In this document: piece by piece, positions 16,013-24,130 of the stretch
How the letters are laid out: the number at the start of each line of letters is the position of its first letter
Position numbering within the stretch: the first letter of the stretch is position 1
NCBI GenBank assembly: GCA_023229575.1
Contig: JALNYZ010000040.1
Location: 1-33,357 of the forward strand
Reading direction: 5' to 3'
Source: Prolixibacteraceae bacterium
Lineage (GTDB): Bacteria; Bacteroidota; Bacteroidia; Bacteroidales; Prolixibacteraceae
Length of the DNA: 33,357 nt
Program-made: the position numbers and the translations under genes
The notes under the pieces: model-generated
Seen by the model: the letters and a program-made list of their open reading frames with translations, nothing else
What the model was told of the DNA's origin: nothing
Database searches by the model: none

Positions 16013-17500
16013 ATGAAGAAACATACCATACTACTGCATCCTCTTGGGAAAGAGCTGGTGGTGAACGACAAGACCCCGCTCATTGATGTGCTTCATGAGT
16101 ATGGAGTTGAGTTTCCCTGCGGAGGTAGGGGTACATGCGGAAAATGCCAGGTAAGGCTGATGGATGGGGAGATTGAGGTAAATGACGATCACAAACGCAA
16201 ACTTGAACGCTTTCATCTGCCGCCCGACTGGCGACTTGCCTGTATGAGCAACTGCACGGGTTCCATCACCCTCCGGGTTGACCAATACGAACATATTATC
16301 CTTGCGGATGAGACCAATTTTGAATTTTCTCCTGAAAGCGGGTCTGGTATCGCGGTCGATCTGGGAACAACCACGCTCGTGACCCAATTGGTCGATTTAA
16401 CTACCGGAAAAATTCTGGCCGTTGAGACGATGCTAAATCCACAGGTGAAGTTTGGGGCGGATTTGATTTCGAGAATCCAGGCAGGATTGGATGGCCATTC
16501 GAAGGAAATGATGATACTCATTAGGAAATCGATTGGCGGGATGATCCGGTTGATGCTGAAAAACTGCCGACAACTTCCAGTTAAGGTGGTATTGGTTGGG
16601 AATACGGTGATGCAGCGGATTTTCAGCGGCAGCGACCTCACACCCCTCTCTTGCTATCCTTTTCAGGTCGAAGATCTTGGACTATCCGAATTCACTCCAG
16701 ATGAGTTAGGCTGGGATTTTCTAAGCGGTACTAAAATTCAATTTTATCCATCCATTGGAAGTTTTGTTGGGAGTGATATCCTGGCAGGGATAGCGGCAAC
16801 TGGTCTGCACCGGAAAGAGCAATACACGGCCCTGATAGATTTGGGGACCAATGGGGAGATCGTTGTAGGCAACAGGGATAAAATTATCTGTACCTCTACC
16901 GCGGCCGGCCCGGCCTTTGAGGGAAGTACCCTCTCCATGGGAATGCGGGCGGTAACAGGAGCAATCTCATCCATCCAACTGGTTCACAACAAGATGAATC
17001 CATCAGTGATCGGCAATACAGCCCCTAAAGGAATTTGCGGAAGTGCACTTATTGATGCCATCGCCATCCTTCTGCAACAGGATTTGATCGGTATTTTCGG
17101 AGAGATAAATTCCGGGGAACAGAGCATTTCAATCGCTGGGCCTATCCGGCTGACACAAAAAGATGTCTACGAATTTTTACTGGCAAAGGCAGCGATCGCG
17201 GCAGGCATCACTATTTTGTCGAGAAACCTTGGAATAGAACCTTCAGATATTCATGAAATTTATATTGCAGGAGGTTTTGGCAATTACATCAGGATCGAAA
17301 ACCTGCTCGCCACAGGAATGGTAGAGACTACGGAGGATAAGATTCACAAGATGGGAAATACGGCGCTGATCGGGGCCAAGATGTTTCTCTTTGGGAAAGG
17401 GGAGCTTGCCAAAGAAATACTGGATAAAACAAGCCATATAAACCTCGAAGGATTCCCTGATTTTCAGGATATTTACATCAGCAAGATGATTCTGGGGTAA
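16013..17500 (+). CDS. Ferredoxin-ASKHA reductive activator of corrinoid protein (RACo/MtvD-like)
   Basis: A 495-residue protein. Residues 1-90 are a plant-type [2Fe-2S] ferredoxin domain with Cys36, Cys42, Cys45 (FPCGGRGTCGKC) and Cys77 (RLACMSNC). The rest is the DUF4445/RACo-type ASKHA ATPase: SGIAVDLGTTTLVTQLVDL (about 110-130), LIDLGTNGEIVVGN and EIYIAGGFGNYI. Such proteins use ATP and an electron from the cluster to reduce inactive cob(II)alamin to Co(I) on the partner corrinoid protein. Known RACo proteins are longer, about 630 residues, with a linker that is largely absent here. Its position 92 bases after the GTPase gene makes it the repair enzyme for MtaC. The electron donor to its cluster is unknown. 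Confidence 0.9.
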   Translation: MKKHTILLHPLGKELVVNDKTPLIDVLHEYGVEFPCGGRGTCGKCQVRLMDGEIEVNDDHKRKLERFHLPPDWRLACMSNCTGSITLRVDQYEHIILADETNFEFSPESGSGIAVDLGTTTLVTQLVDLTTGKILAVETMLNPQVKFGADLISRIQAGLDGHSKEMMILIRKSIGGMIRLMLKNCRQLPVKVVLVGNTVMQRIFSGSDLTPLSCYPFQVEDLGLSEFTPDELGWDFLSGTKIQFYPSIGSFVGSDILAGIAATGLHRKEQYTALIDLGTNGEIVVGNRDKIICTSTAAGPAFEGSTLSMGMRAVTGAISSIQLVHNKMNPSVIGNTAPKGICGSALIDAIAILLQQDLIGIFGEINSGEQSISIAGPIRLTQKDVYEFLLAKAAIAAGITILSRNLGIEPSDIHEIYIAGGFGNYIRIENLLATGMVETTEDKIHKMGNTALIGAKMFLFGKGELAKEILDKTSHINLEGFPDFQDIYISKMILG

Positions 17501-17503
17501 TTC

Positions 17504-17531
17504 TCACCCCGTCACGAAAGCAACGGGGTGA
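17504..17531. terminator. Hairpin between the convergent activator and ATPase genes
   Basis: TCACCCCGT (17504-17512) and ACGGGGTGA (17523-17531) form a 9-bp GC-rich stem with a 10-base loop, right between the convergent stops at 17500 and 17533. It can end transcripts from both sides, though no long T run follows on either strand. Confidence 0.5.
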
Positions 17532-17532
17532 A

Positions 17533-18852
17533 TTACGCACCTCTTTCAAACAAATTGGATATCGCATAGAGCGGGACCACATCTATTTTGTCGTAGGTTC
17601 CAAAATTCTCCATGGAGATCCTGATCCCTCTTGCCCCTTCCCTTTCGCCAAGAAATTGGTAAAGGCTTTGCATTTTCCCGCTACTGCCCGATTTTATCTC
17701 AACAGGCCTGATGGCCCCCTTTTCGTTGAACAGATAATCCACTTCTGCAGTGCTGCCCCTCTTTTCGCGGTGCCAGTAATAAAGTTGGGGCCGGTTCCCA
17801 GCACTGTCATATTTGATCATTTCAAGTCCGGCAAAAATCTCGGCTACCCGACCTTTGTTGAGCATTTCCGTGTTCCGGGCCACTAAAAAATCAGCAAGCC
17901 TCAGACCGGCGCTTTGCTGCAAAAGACCGGTATCCAGAAATAATACTTTGAATATCTTGTGATTAGCGTCTGCTCCCAGGGGGATTCCCTGCCCTGAGGT
18001 ATGGTATATTTTATGTATCAGACCCGCCATTTCCAGCAGATCAATTGCCTCTTTTGCCTGAGCTGCATTGATCGATTCACCTGCCTTCGAATAGATGTAT
18101 TTCCCACCAGCCTGCTGCATGGCCGAATCCAGAACTTCCCTTAGCCGGAGTACCGGTGAACGCTTTTTGTATTTCACAAAATCATCCCAAAGCGACACCC
18201 TGATATCGGCCAGAACCTTTTGAACGGCATCGGGATTTGAACCATTTTTCAGATAGGTTTTTACCACTTCAGGCATACCGCCGGTCAGCAGGAATTTTTT
18301 CAAATAGTCAGTCAGCTTATGTTGAAATGCCGGATTCAGTGGATTTTCAGAAGTCGCTTGCTTTTTCAGATCAACCAATTTTCCTTCGTTGTGGGCGTAC
18401 AAAAACTCATCAAACGACATGGGATACATGAAGAGGGAGCGAATTCTTCCCACGCCAAAAGAGGATAAATCGGCCAATACGAACTCCAGCAGGGAGCCGG
18501 CAGCTATTACATGCAGGTTTGGTTTCGATTCATAGAAAAAGCGAAGAGATTGAATAGCCTTTGGACACGCCTGGATTTCATCGAAGAAGAGCAGGGTTTG
18601 TTGCGCTACAATGGGTATTCCATAATAGGCAGAAAGACTGATGCATATTCTCTCCGGATCGAAATTCTGATCAAAGAAAAGCTGTACATCTACATCCCGT
18701 TCAAAATTTACCTCCACGAAATGGGTAAAAGTTTTGCCTAGTTCCCTTGCTACAAAAGTTTTGCCAACCTGTCGTGCACCTCTAAGCAGCAGGACTTTGT
18801 GTGGATCACTTTTCTTCCATTCTATTAGTAATTGATATATAGATCTTTGCAT
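17533..18852 (-). CDS. AAA+ ATPase with C-terminal DUF4143 domain
   Basis: A 439-residue P-loop ATPase: Walker A GARQVGKT (25-32), Walker B LLFFDEIQACP, and the MYPMSFDEFL and GGMPEVV segments common to the group. The C-terminal DUF4143 part ends in AEVDYLF and PVEIKSG, which resembles a PD-(D/E)XK fold. I start at MQRSIYQLLIEWKK (ATG at 18850-18852). The frame stays open 29 codons further upstream, but those codons lie in the 33-bp promoter repeats and read as repeated AYICLDYL, so they are not coding. The function of the family is not settled; it occurs in many copies in Bacteroidota and archaea, and a role in defence or DNA maintenance has been suggested. Confidence 0.88.
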   Translation of the reverse strand: MQRSIYQLLIEWKKSDPHKVLLLRGARQVGKTFVARELGKTFTHFVEVNFERDVDVQLFFDQNFDPERICISLSAYYGIPIVAQQTLLFFDEIQACPKAIQSLRFFYESKPNLHVIAAGSLLEFVLADLSSFGVGRIRSLFMYPMSFDEFLYAHNEGKLVDLKKQATSENPLNPAFQHKLTDYLKKFLLTGGMPEVVKTYLKNGSNPDAVQKVLADIRVSLWDDFVKYKKRSPVLRLREVLDSAMQQAGGKYIYSKAGESINAAQAKEAIDLLEMAGLIHKIYHTSGQGIPLGADANHKIFKVLFLDTGLLQQSAGLRLADFLVARNTEMLNKGRVAEIFAGLEMIKYDSAGNRPQLYYWHREKRGSTAEVDYLFNEKGAIRPVEIKSGSSGKMQSLYQFLGEREGARGIRISMENFGTYDKIDVVPLYAISNLFERGA

Positions 18853-18880
18853 TGTATTAAAAAAGTTATTGATTAAATAA

Positions 18881-18958
18881 TCAAGGCAAATATAAGCATA
18901 AAACATTAAATAATCAAGGCAAATATAGGCACAAAACATTAAAAAGTCAAGGCAAATT
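18881..18958 (-). promoter_or_regulatory. Tandem 33-bp repeats carrying two complete promoters
   Basis: Direct repeats start at 18881, 18914 and 18947 (last one partial), each beginning TCAAGGCAAAT on the plus strand. Read on the minus strand, each junction gives TTG, 20 bases, then TATATTTG: TTG at 18917-18915 with TATATTTG at 18894-18887, and TTG at 18950-18948 with TATATTTG at 18927-18920. Both match the Bacteroidota -33/-7 layout exactly and point to the DUF4143 ATPase. The inner promoter would start transcription about 30 bases before its ATG. Copy number change would add or remove promoters. Confidence 0.7.
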
Positions 18959-19118
18959 AATTTTTCTCTCTAAAGATGATGCTATTTTGCACCAGTAAGA
19001 TATCTCGCCGGGAATCGGTACATCTGTTTTTAATTCGTCTTCTCAAATTTCAATGCTTACGGATTTATTTGCTTAAATTTGAAGTTAAAACAGTACCACT
19101 ATTTTAAATCTGTTCCCT

Positions 19119-20753
19119 ATGAAACGAGTCACACAGTTTATCATCCTTCTCCTGGTAGCCTTGATCGCCACCTATACCCAGATGCCTGTCGTAGCCTTCG
19201 GGTTTCCGGGATTCCCGGCACTGATAGGAGGTCTTACCTTGCTATGGGTAATCATGAATCTCCGGATGGTCCCTCAAGTGACCAATGAGATGCAGGCATT
19301 AAAATTACTGACAAGTATGGCAGTACCCAAATGGATTTTCATCGCCTTGGTGTGCTATATGACTGTGGTACCCGCTGTCACCTCATGGTCCTTGTTGAGG
19401 TGGAATGATTACCGTGGATTGATCGGTAATGTGGAGATTGGGGAAAATCTCTCCACCCACATGGCCCCCATCTCCATTGACAAGATCAGGGTAGTAGACG
19501 AATCCCTGGCGAACCTGCTGGGGGACAAAGTACTGGGAGCTCAGCCAGCCTTGGGAAGCCAGGTGCGTCTCGGAACTTTCCACATTCAGAAAGTCCGCGA
19601 AAATCTATATTGGGTAGCGCCATTGCTCCATTCGGGCTTCTTTAAATGGAACAAAAACAGCGGAGGTACAAATGGCTATGTGATGGTCAATGCCTGTAAC
19701 GAGCGTGATGTCAAGTTGGTGCAAGAGGTGAACGGGCATAGGGTAATGGTCAAATACCAACCCGAAGCCTATTTTGGCGATTTCCTGGAAAGGCATCTCT
19801 ATTTTAGCGGATATTTCAACACCGGATTGACGGATTACACTTTTGAAGTGGATGACGATGGTATTCCTTACTGGGTTGTTACCAAATACAAAAAGAAAAT
19901 TGGATTCTATGGCGATGATGCGGATGGCGTTGTGGTAGTCAATACCGAAACCGGAAAATGCACAGAGTATCCTATCGATCTGGCGCCTGCCTGGATAGAC
20001 AGGATCCAGCCCGACAAATTTATTGAAGAACAGTTAAACGACTGGGGTAATTTTGTAAAGGGCTTCTGGAACTTCTCCAACGAGAATAAATTGCAGGTAA
20101 CCCAGAAACTCTCGCTGGTGTATGGGGAGGACAACCGATCCTATTGGTACACAGGATTGACTTCTGTCGGGGCAGACGAAGCAACAGTCGGATTTGTGCT
20201 GGTCGACACCCGCACCAAAAAGGCTATCTGGTACAAGCAGAGCGGGGCAACGGAATTTGCCGCTCAAAATTCGGCCATGGGGAAGGTGCAGGAAAAAAGG
20301 TACACCTCCTCCCTCCCGATCCCTTACAACATTAACAACATCCCAACCTACATGATGACACTCAAAGACAATGGCGGCCTGGTCAAGATGTTTGCCATGG
20401 TGGCCATCGAGGATTATACTATCGTTGGGGTAGGCAACACATTGGTGGAAACGTTGATGGCCTATAAAAACGCTTACAACATGGCCGGAAACAAAATCAA
20501 TCCGAAGAATGTGACCAAAAAGATGCTGTTGAAAACGGTAGTCAGCCGCATCCAGTCGGACATCAAAAATGGTAACAGTTTCTACTATTTTACCGTAGCC
20601 GGAATGAACAACATCTTTATCGGCTCCTCCCAGATCTCGAACGAAATGCCGGTAACATTGGCCGGCGACAGCATTCAGATCAGCTTCGACAACGATACCA
20701 GTGGATTGATTGATATATCGGCGTTTAAGAATACAAGTTTGGGAAAGAGATAA
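19119..20753 (+). CDS. Unknown membrane-anchored protein with large extracytoplasmic domain
   Basis: I do not recognise this 544-residue protein. Two or three N-terminal membrane helices are visible (about 5-22, 28-46 and 70-92), followed by some 450 residues without further hydrophobic spans. That part is rich in aromatic residues and beta-type segments (for example WVAPLLHSGFFKWNK, GIPYWVVTKYKKK, EKRYTSSLPIPYNI). No catalytic motif or lipobox is evident. By topology the large domain is probably outside the cytoplasm. It stands between the DUF4143 ATPase, which is divergent, and a zinc-ribbon membrane protein. Codon use looks like the core genes, so it does not look recently acquired. Confidence 0.8.
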   Translation: MKRVTQFIILLLVALIATYTQMPVVAFGFPGFPALIGGLTLLWVIMNLRMVPQVTNEMQALKLLTSMAVPKWIFIALVCYMTVVPAVTSWSLLRWNDYRGLIGNVEIGENLSTHMAPISIDKIRVVDESLANLLGDKVLGAQPALGSQVRLGTFHIQKVRENLYWVAPLLHSGFFKWNKNSGGTNGYVMVNACNERDVKLVQEVNGHRVMVKYQPEAYFGDFLERHLYFSGYFNTGLTDYTFEVDDDGIPYWVVTKYKKKIGFYGDDADGVVVVNTETGKCTEYPIDLAPAWIDRIQPDKFIEEQLNDWGNFVKGFWNFSNENKLQVTQKLSLVYGEDNRSYWYTGLTSVGADEATVGFVLVDTRTKKAIWYKQSGATEFAAQNSAMGKVQEKRYTSSLPIPYNINNIPTYMMTLKDNGGLVKMFAMVAIEDYTIVGVGNTLVETLMAYKNAYNMAGNKINPKNVTKKMLLKTVVSRIQSDIKNGNSFYYFTVAGMNNIFIGSSQISNEMPVTLAGDSIQISFDNDTSGLIDISAFKNTSLGKR

Positions 20754-20774
20754 ACTGAATTGAGAAACTTCTGA

Positions 20775-20805
20775 TTGACAAATCTTCTTTAATATTTTAT
20801 CTTTC
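20775..20805 (+). promoter_or_regulatory. Candidate promoter for the zinc-ribbon protein
   Basis: TTG at 20775-20777 is followed after 20 bases by TATCTTTC (20798-20805), one mismatch from TAnnTTTG. Transcription would start about 20 bases before the ATG at 20835, an ordinary arrangement for this phylum. Confidence 0.4.
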
Positions 20806-20834
20806 GATTTTCATACTGTCAAATTCAAGAAAGA

Positions 20835-21242
20835 ATGGCCATAAAAATAATCCACGACTATTGTCCGACCTGCAAGACGAAAATAGGATTGCGATTGATG
20901 TGTGTCAATGGGGAAATACTTCGTTGTCCTAAATGCGGGGTACTGCTAATTGATGATCCAAAACGAAACCTGTACGGAGCCTTGTTGTTTGCAGCAGGAT
21001 TTCTTCTGATAGAGGGATTACGACATTCGTTTGGGTCAAATATTTTCCGTGATGTGGCGATCCTTGTAGTTTCAGGCTTTCTTTATGGTACCGTTAGAAA
21101 ATTGATGATTACGAAAAAGGATCTGGTCATAAGAAACAAACAGACCAACCAGATATCCTATATAGACCAAACAGAATGGAGTGAAATCCTTGAGAATAAC
21201 AAAGACAAGGATAACACATTTGAAATCATCGAGGAACTATAG
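20835..21242 (+). CDS. Small zinc-ribbon membrane protein, unknown function
   Basis: A 135-residue protein. CPTC (9-12) and CPKC (31-34) form a four-cysteine zinc ribbon, followed by hydrophobic stretches at about 48-62 and 72-86 that could cross the membrane as a hairpin, and a charged tail of about 45 residues ending in EIIEEL. I do not recognise the family. The RraA-like gene starts 30 bases downstream on the same strand, so the two may be cotranscribed, but this says little about function. Confidence 0.75.
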   Translation: MAIKIIHDYCPTCKTKIGLRLMCVNGEILRCPKCGVLLIDDPKRNLYGALLFAAGFLLIEGLRHSFGSNIFRDVAILVVSGFLYGTVRKLMITKKDLVIRNKQTNQISYIDQTEWSEILENNKDKDNTFEIIEEL

Positions 21243-21272
21243 AACTACTACATCGTTAAATAACTATTATCA

Positions 21273-22025
21273 ATGGAGAGGAAACTTTCGCACCCCGATT
21301 TACTCGGGTTAAAACGCTGGAATACTCCTACTATCTACAACGGTTGGGAGCAGATTACCCATCATAACAGCGCTCGTGACGGATTTAATCTGGAGCCAGT
21401 CACAGACTACATGCCGCAGATGGGACCCATGGTTGGATATGCCGTCACAGTTGTAATTGAACCAAGCAACCCTGAACATCCGCGATCAAACCCGGAGGGT
21501 TGGGAACAATACCGGGCTTACATGGCTTCTATCCCCGGACCAAAAATTGTGGTGGTCCAGGACCTTGACAAGCCAACGATGTACGGCGCCTTTTGGGGAG
21601 AGGTTAACAGCAACATTCACAAAGCCCTGGGTTGCGTTGGCACCATCACCGACGGGGGTATCCGGGATACGGACGAGATGAACAATGCCGGATTTAAAGC
21701 CCTTGCACGTGGACTTTGTGTAGGACATGCCAACAGTTTTCCGGTTCGGTGGAACTGTCCGGTGAATGTTTTTGGCAGGGAGATTTTACCTGGACAACTG
21801 ATCCATGCCGACAAGCACGGATTTTTGGTGATTCCAGACGAAGATCAGGAGAAGCTGCTGGACGCTGCTATCTTCATGGATGCCAACGAGTGCAACACGA
21901 TGATCCAATCGGCCAGAAGCTCGTGGGGCAAGAGTGCAGCCAATGTACTCTCTGAATTTAACGAAGCAGTCAAAGCTTTTGGGAAAGCTGCCAAAGAAAA
22001 GTTCGGGAAAAAAGGAGAGTGGTAA
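21273..22025 (+). CDS. RraA-like protein (class II aldolase / RNase E inhibitor fold)
   Basis: A 250-residue RraA-like protein. The family core is visible: MGPMVGYAVTVVIEP near the N-terminus, VVVQDLDKPTMYGAFWGEVN, then GCVGTITDGGIRDTDEM, with the Arg-Asp pair that binds divalent metal and substrate in HMG/CHA aldolases. PGQLIHADKHGFLVIPDE closes the core. The family includes RNase E inhibitors, 4-hydroxy-4-methyl-2-oxoglutarate aldolases and oxaloacetate decarboxylases; the extra insertion around SNPEGWEQYRAYMASIPG is seen in longer, catabolic-type members. A small-molecule lyase is more likely than an RNase regulator. Substrate unknown. Confidence 0.82.
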   Translation: MERKLSHPDLLGLKRWNTPTIYNGWEQITHHNSARDGFNLEPVTDYMPQMGPMVGYAVTVVIEPSNPEHPRSNPEGWEQYRAYMASIPGPKIVVVQDLDKPTMYGAFWGEVNSNIHKALGCVGTITDGGIRDTDEMNNAGFKALARGLCVGHANSFPVRWNCPVNVFGREILPGQLIHADKHGFLVIPDEDQEKLLDAAIFMDANECNTMIQSARSSWGKSAANVLSEFNEAVKAFGKAAKEKFGKKGEW

Positions 22026-22157
22026 CATTATAATTATGATGTAACCCAGGATTGTACGGAATTACTTTGGCCAATTGACTATTGGACAAAGAGTGATCCA
22101 GTCATTTAGTTGTAAATTTTATCCCCAAGTATATTTAAAATTAGTTCGTATTTTTAC

Positions 22158-22165
22158 TACCTTTG
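22158..22165 (+). promoter_or_regulatory. Possible -7 element (TACCTTTG) of hicAB
   Basis: TACCTTTG matches TAnnTTTG and lies 17 bases before the proposed GTG start of hicA, which would give a very short leader. No -33 TTG stands at normal distance. It supports the shorter HicA start because a start at 22075 would place the box inside the gene. Confidence 0.4.
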
Positions 22166-22182
22166 TTGCAGATACCTATGCC

Positions 22183-22377
22183 GTGAGAAAGAAGGTAAAG
22201 GAAATTGTTGACATGATTGTGGCTGATGGCTGGTTCTTTGTTCGACAAAAAGGAAGTCACAAGCACTACAAGCATTTGACAAAAAAAGGAACAGTAACCG
22301 TGCCGGATCACGGCAAGAATGATGAATTGGATCATTTTCTGGTTGATTCAATTTTAAAACAAGCTGGGCTAAAGTAA
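22183..22377 (+). CDS. hicA: HicA-type mRNA interferase toxin
   Basis: A 64-residue HicA toxin. The conserved core is DGWFFVRQKGSHKHYKH with the catalytic His in GSH, then KKGTVTVPDHG and the end SILKQAGLK. HicA has a double-stranded-RNA-binding-like fold and cuts mRNA. I choose the GTG at 22183 because HicA proteins normally begin with a short KVKEI segment; an ATG at 22075 in the same frame would add 36 residues with no family match and would include the -7 box. The antitoxin gene follows after 8 bases, toxin first, the usual order. Confidence 0.85.
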   Translation: MRKKVKEIVDMIVADGWFFVRQKGSHKHYKHLTKKGTVTVPDHGKNDELDHFLVDSILKQAGLK

Positions 22378-22385
22378 CTTATTAG

Positions 22386-22802
22386 ATGAATTTTATTATG
22401 CAAAAAGTAATCGTTGATATTAATTTCACTGGTAATAATTTTTGTGCCCATGCACCTATTTTGCCAGGCTGTGTAAGTACCGGATCATCTTTGGCCGAAA
22501 TGAAAAAGAATATCCAGGAAGCCATTGTGGGGCATATTGAAATCAGTCTCGAATACAGCGATCCGGTTCCGGAAGTGTTTAAAGAGGAATACGAATTGGA
22601 ATTCAGATTAACTACCGAGGCGCTGTTGATTGCCTATAGCGATATATTTACCAAAGCTGCCCTTTCTCGTATTACCGGGATCAACCAGCGCCAGCTATGG
22701 CATTATGCCTCCGGAATGCGTAAGCCCCGGCCCGCACAACGCAAGAGAATTGAAGACGGGTTGCATAAATTGGGAGCAGAATTGCTAAGGATTGGGATTT
22801 AG
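22386..22802 (+). CDS. hicB: HicB-type antitoxin with C-terminal DNA-binding domain
   Basis: A 138-residue HicB antitoxin. The N-terminal HicB fold is seen in VDINFTGNNFCAHAPILPGCVSTGSSLAEM and the following helix EAIVGHIEISLEY. The C-terminal 50 residues form a Cro-type helix-turn-helix (AALSRITGINQRQLWHYASGMRKP), which would bind the operon promoter for autoregulation. It neutralises HicA encoded just upstream. The Met at 22386 and the Met four residues later are both usable starts. Confidence 0.87.
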   Translation: MNFIMQKVIVDINFTGNNFCAHAPILPGCVSTGSSLAEMKKNIQEAIVGHIEISLEYSDPVPEVFKEEYELEFRLTTEALLIAYSDIFTKAALSRITGINQRQLWHYASGMRKPRPAQRKRIEDGLHKLGAELLRIGI

Positions 22803-22834
22803 AACCACAATTTTATTGCATCGCAAAGCTTAAC

Positions 22835-22863
22835 TGACGGAGTGACTTTGAGTCACCTCGTCA
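22835..22863. terminator. Hairpin downstream of hicAB
   Basis: TGACGGAGTGAC (22835-22846) and GTCACCTCGTCA (22852-22863) pair at 10 of 12 positions around a 5-base loop. It follows hicB by 32 bases and may end the hicAB message, though only a weak T-rich stretch follows. Confidence 0.35.
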
Positions 22864-22974
22864 TTGTCTTTGGGGGCATTTGAACGGGCAGTGATTGCCA
22901 ATAGAGCCAGCGGGGGCATTGGGATTTGATTGAGATGCTATTGACAAATTAATGATCTATGGCATAACTTTTGT

Positions 22975-23943
22975 TTATTGTAATTGAGTCAGAAATTGCA
23001 TGACTTTTTCTTCGTCAATATCTCTGTAGCCAAATTTGTTAATCACTTTCCCTTCTTTTAACAGTAAAATTAATGGCATTTGTCCATCAGTGATTCTCAA
23101 AAATCTCACACCATCAATTGATAAATTTGAATAGTGGTTTATATTCGTTTCGTTGAAAAATATATCTATATCATTTTGTGACCCCCAGAAAATAAAATTG
23201 ATATAATAAGGATTCTTTATTTCCTTTAACATCACGTTCATCTTCCTGGCTGCCAACTTGCAAAACCTGCATTTACAACCCAAAAAGCATACAATTCCGT
23301 TTCGATTTAATCCGCTTTGTTTTAAAAATGTAAATAAGGCAATTTCATTGTACGAGTTTTTTTTGCTATAACTTTCGAACATAAGATTATCTGGCAGAGA
23401 AACAATAAAAGGCAAAGAAATGGCAATAATAAAGACGCCAATAAAAATAATACGGCTATATTTTATCCTCTTAAATTTCTTTGTGAGCAAAAAAGAGGAC
23501 AAACCGATTAGACTTAAATTTTTAATTATAGATAATTTATGAGAAAGAGTCAACACGTCTCCAAAACAATAACATTGCTCCGTTTGGTCACTTATCTGCA
23601 ACCAAATCAGAAAAAGGATAAAAATGGTTAATAAAAAGATAACTATGAATAGTAAGATTCTTTTATATACACCTATAATAAGTAGAAATCCAATTAATAA
23701 CTCTAGACCTATTAAAACTTTGGCTACAAAAAAAGAAAGATTTAGTTTTAATAATCCCAGACTATACACATAAACCTCAAATGTATCAATCGTGATAATC
23801 TTCGAAATTGAAGAAAACAGAAATATACCCCCAACAAGAAATCTAATTACTGTATCGATTGAAATGAAAGATATTGTATTAAACAAAAAGCTTCTAAAAA
23901 ATGAAGCCTTTTGTTCTGAGCGGCCATAACTACTGTTCAACAC
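22975..23943 (-). CDS. MauE/DoxX-like membrane protein fused to a thioredoxin-like domain
   Basis: A 322-residue fusion. The first 180 residues have about five membrane helices with the MauE-type motif Cys124-Tyr-Cys126-Phe-Gly-Asp. After the last helix (about 165-183), residues 195-322 look like a TlpA/thioredoxin-type periplasmic domain with a cysteine cluster in place of CxxC: Cys219, Cys223, Cys225 and Cys228 (CFLGCKCRFCKLAARKM). Such proteins pass electrons across the membrane to reduce or form disulfides in exported proteins. The start overlaps the end of the small Cys-rich lipoprotein gene by 14 bp, so that lipoprotein is the likely client. The gene is much more AT-rich than the metabolic genes, suggesting transfer. 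Confidence 0.78.
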   Translation of the reverse strand: MLNSSYGRSEQKASFFRSFLFNTISFISIDTVIRFLVGGIFLFSSISKIITIDTFEVYVYSLGLLKLNLSFFVAKVLIGLELLIGFLLIIGVYKRILLFIVIFLLTIFILFLIWLQISDQTEQCYCFGDVLTLSHKLSIIKNLSLIGLSSFLLTKKFKRIKYSRIIFIGVFIIAISLPFIVSLPDNLMFESYSKKNSYNEIALFTFLKQSGLNRNGIVCFLGCKCRFCKLAARKMNVMLKEIKNPYYINFIFWGSQNDIDIFFNETNINHYSNLSIDGVRFLRITDGQMPLILLLKEGKVINKFGYRDIDEEKVMQFLTQLQ

Positions 23944-24130
23944 AAGTTGTTTTTGTTATGATGCCGATAACATTAGTTTCACTATTACCACTACTACAAC
24001 TCTCTTTAGTGGTTACTGTAGAAGTAGAAAATTCTTTTCCGTCCAGTGATACTGTACATTTACAAGTTTTTTCTTTTTTGCAACCAACAACAGCAAAAGC
24101 CAATAACAAGAATAAAAATACATGTTTCAT
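23930..24130 (-). CDS. Small cysteine-rich lipoprotein
   Basis: A 66-residue protein with a clear lipoprotein signal: MKHVFLFLLLAFAVVG followed by Cys17. The mature part has four more cysteines (Cys23, Cys25, Cys45 and Cys63), able to form two disulfides, in a Thr/Ser/Lys-rich chain (TCKCTVSLDGKEF). It lies immediately upstream of, and overlaps by 14 bp, the MauE-thioredoxin gene, so the two are very likely one operon and the oxidoreductase may act on it. No function is known to me; short lipoproteins of this look recur in Bacteroidota. Confidence 0.75.
   Translation of the reverse strand: MKHVFLFLLLAFAVVGCKKEKTCKCTVSLDGKEFSTSTVTTKESCSSGNSETNVIGIITKTTCVEQ

Noticed and set aside
18853..18939. 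29-codon N-terminal extension of the DUF4143 ATPase
   Set aside because: The codons are the tandem 33-bp promoter repeats read through; the product repeats AYICLDYL and has no family match.
18881..18958. CRISPR array
   Set aside because: Only two and a third contiguous 33-bp units without spacers, and they match promoter elements.
22075..22182. 36-codon N-terminal extension of HicA from an upstream ATG
   Set aside because: HicA proteins start near the KVKEI segment, and the extension would contain the TACCTTTG promoter box.
22871..22925. Two GGGGGCATT copies after hicAB
   Set aside because: Only nine bases, two copies, no gene or structure linked to them; likely chance.
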